Origin: Mesorhizobium comanense | GTDB taxonomy: Bacteria; Pseudomonadota; Alphaproteobacteria; Rhizobiales; Rhizobiaceae | NCBI RefSeq assembly: GCF_005503535.1 | Contig: NZ_SCNN01000004.1 | Location: 124,001 to 188,000, forward strand | DNA length: 64,000 nt | Direction: 5' to 3' | Shown here: positions 63,951 through 64,000 of the stretch, piece by piece | How positions within the stretch are numbered: position 1 is the first letter of the stretch | Layout of the letters: every line of letters starts with the position of its first letter | Translations under genes and position numbers: made by a program | The notes under the pieces: generated by a model | The model's database searches: none | What the model was told of the DNA's origin: nothing | Seen by the model: only the letters and a program-made list of their open reading frames with translations

Positions 63951-64000
63951 ATGGAAATCGCCGATGTCGTGAAGCGCGCCTATGCCATGCCGCTCACCAA
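63951..64000 (+). CDS. adc: Probable acetoacetate decarboxylase, N-terminal fragment
   Basis: Only 16 codons are inside the window: MEIADVVKRAYAMPLT followed by an N/K codon. The pattern matches the start of acetoacetate decarboxylases (an MPLTxPA-type motif begins the enzyme). GAGG lies just before the ATG. Divergence from bdhA supports ketone-body metabolism. Because so little is visible this is provisional. Confidence 0.5.
   Translation, partial: MEIADVVKRAYAMPLT

Noticed and set aside
1..64000. CRISPR array, rRNA, insertion sequence or transposase
   Set aside because: No regularly spaced direct repeats, rRNA sequence or transposase motif was found on either strand.

Overview
The window reads as chromosomal DNA of a Rhizobiales alphaproteobacterium, most like Mesorhizobium or a close Phyllobacteriaceae relative. 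The grounds are high G+C, the aroK-aroB-CorC and small-protein-xerD-accA blocks, the very large number of ABC uptake operons with SorC, DeoR and LacI regulators, and dispersed palindromes of rhizobial type. No taxon-defining gene such as rRNA is present, so this is an inference. About 60 genes are packed tightly, many with 1-4 bp stop/start overlaps.

Layout: 1-10.8 kb is core metabolism and envelope: a partial secreted hydrolase, a CBS/CorC protein lacking its usual membrane domain, aroB, aroK, a small membrane protein, xerD, accA, a YafK-type L,D-transpeptidase lipoprotein, a TusA-like protein, a COG0523 metal GTPase, a D,D-carboxypeptidase and an M20 amidohydrolase. tRNA-Arg(CCT) at 10.9 kb is followed by an AT-richer 416 bp gap and then accessory genes. 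These are a monoheme plus diheme RoxA-like cytochrome pair (11.4-15.1 kb) and a tryptophanase cluster (15.1-18.1 kb) with its AraC regulator, a YbaK-type deacylase and a tiny membrane protein.

18.2-37.2 kb is a sugar/polyol region. It holds an RbsABC-type transporter with FGGY kinase, DeoR regulator, 3-epimerase and cupin. Divergent from it are a class II aldolase, a second FGGY kinase and a HAD phosphatase, with a SorC regulator convergent to them. A glucitol-type PTS follows (HPr-EI fusion, EIIA, EIIB, EIIC, GutM), which is unusual because most rhizobia have only the nitrogen PTS. Two conserved hypotheticals and another HAD phosphatase complete the region.

37.2-45.9 kb holds a TonB-like DUF930 protein and a four-layer operon: iron/sugar-phosphate type ABC transporter, metallo-beta-lactamase-fold hydrolase and SurE nucleotidase, divergent from its own SorC regulator. 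46-56.5 kb is the most unusual part. A SAF-domain oxidoreductase plus E1alpha/E1beta/E2 complex without E3 is divergent from a carrier-thioesterase protein and an adenylating ligase, and convergent with these is a tripartite tricarboxylate transporter with fused TctA-TctB. The E2 linker carries a 130 bp palindromic repeat translated in frame.

56.6-62.6 kb is one operon for ABC import controlled by LacI and ending in a GpdQ/CpdA-like phosphodiesterase. 62.9-64 kb has bdhA divergent from the start of a probable acetoacetate decarboxylase (ketone-body/PHB metabolism).

The best candidates for undescribed biology are the RoxA-like cytochrome pair, the carrier-thioesterase/ligase plus oxoacid dehydrogenase cluster, the self-contained glucitol-type PTS, and the repeat translated inside E2.
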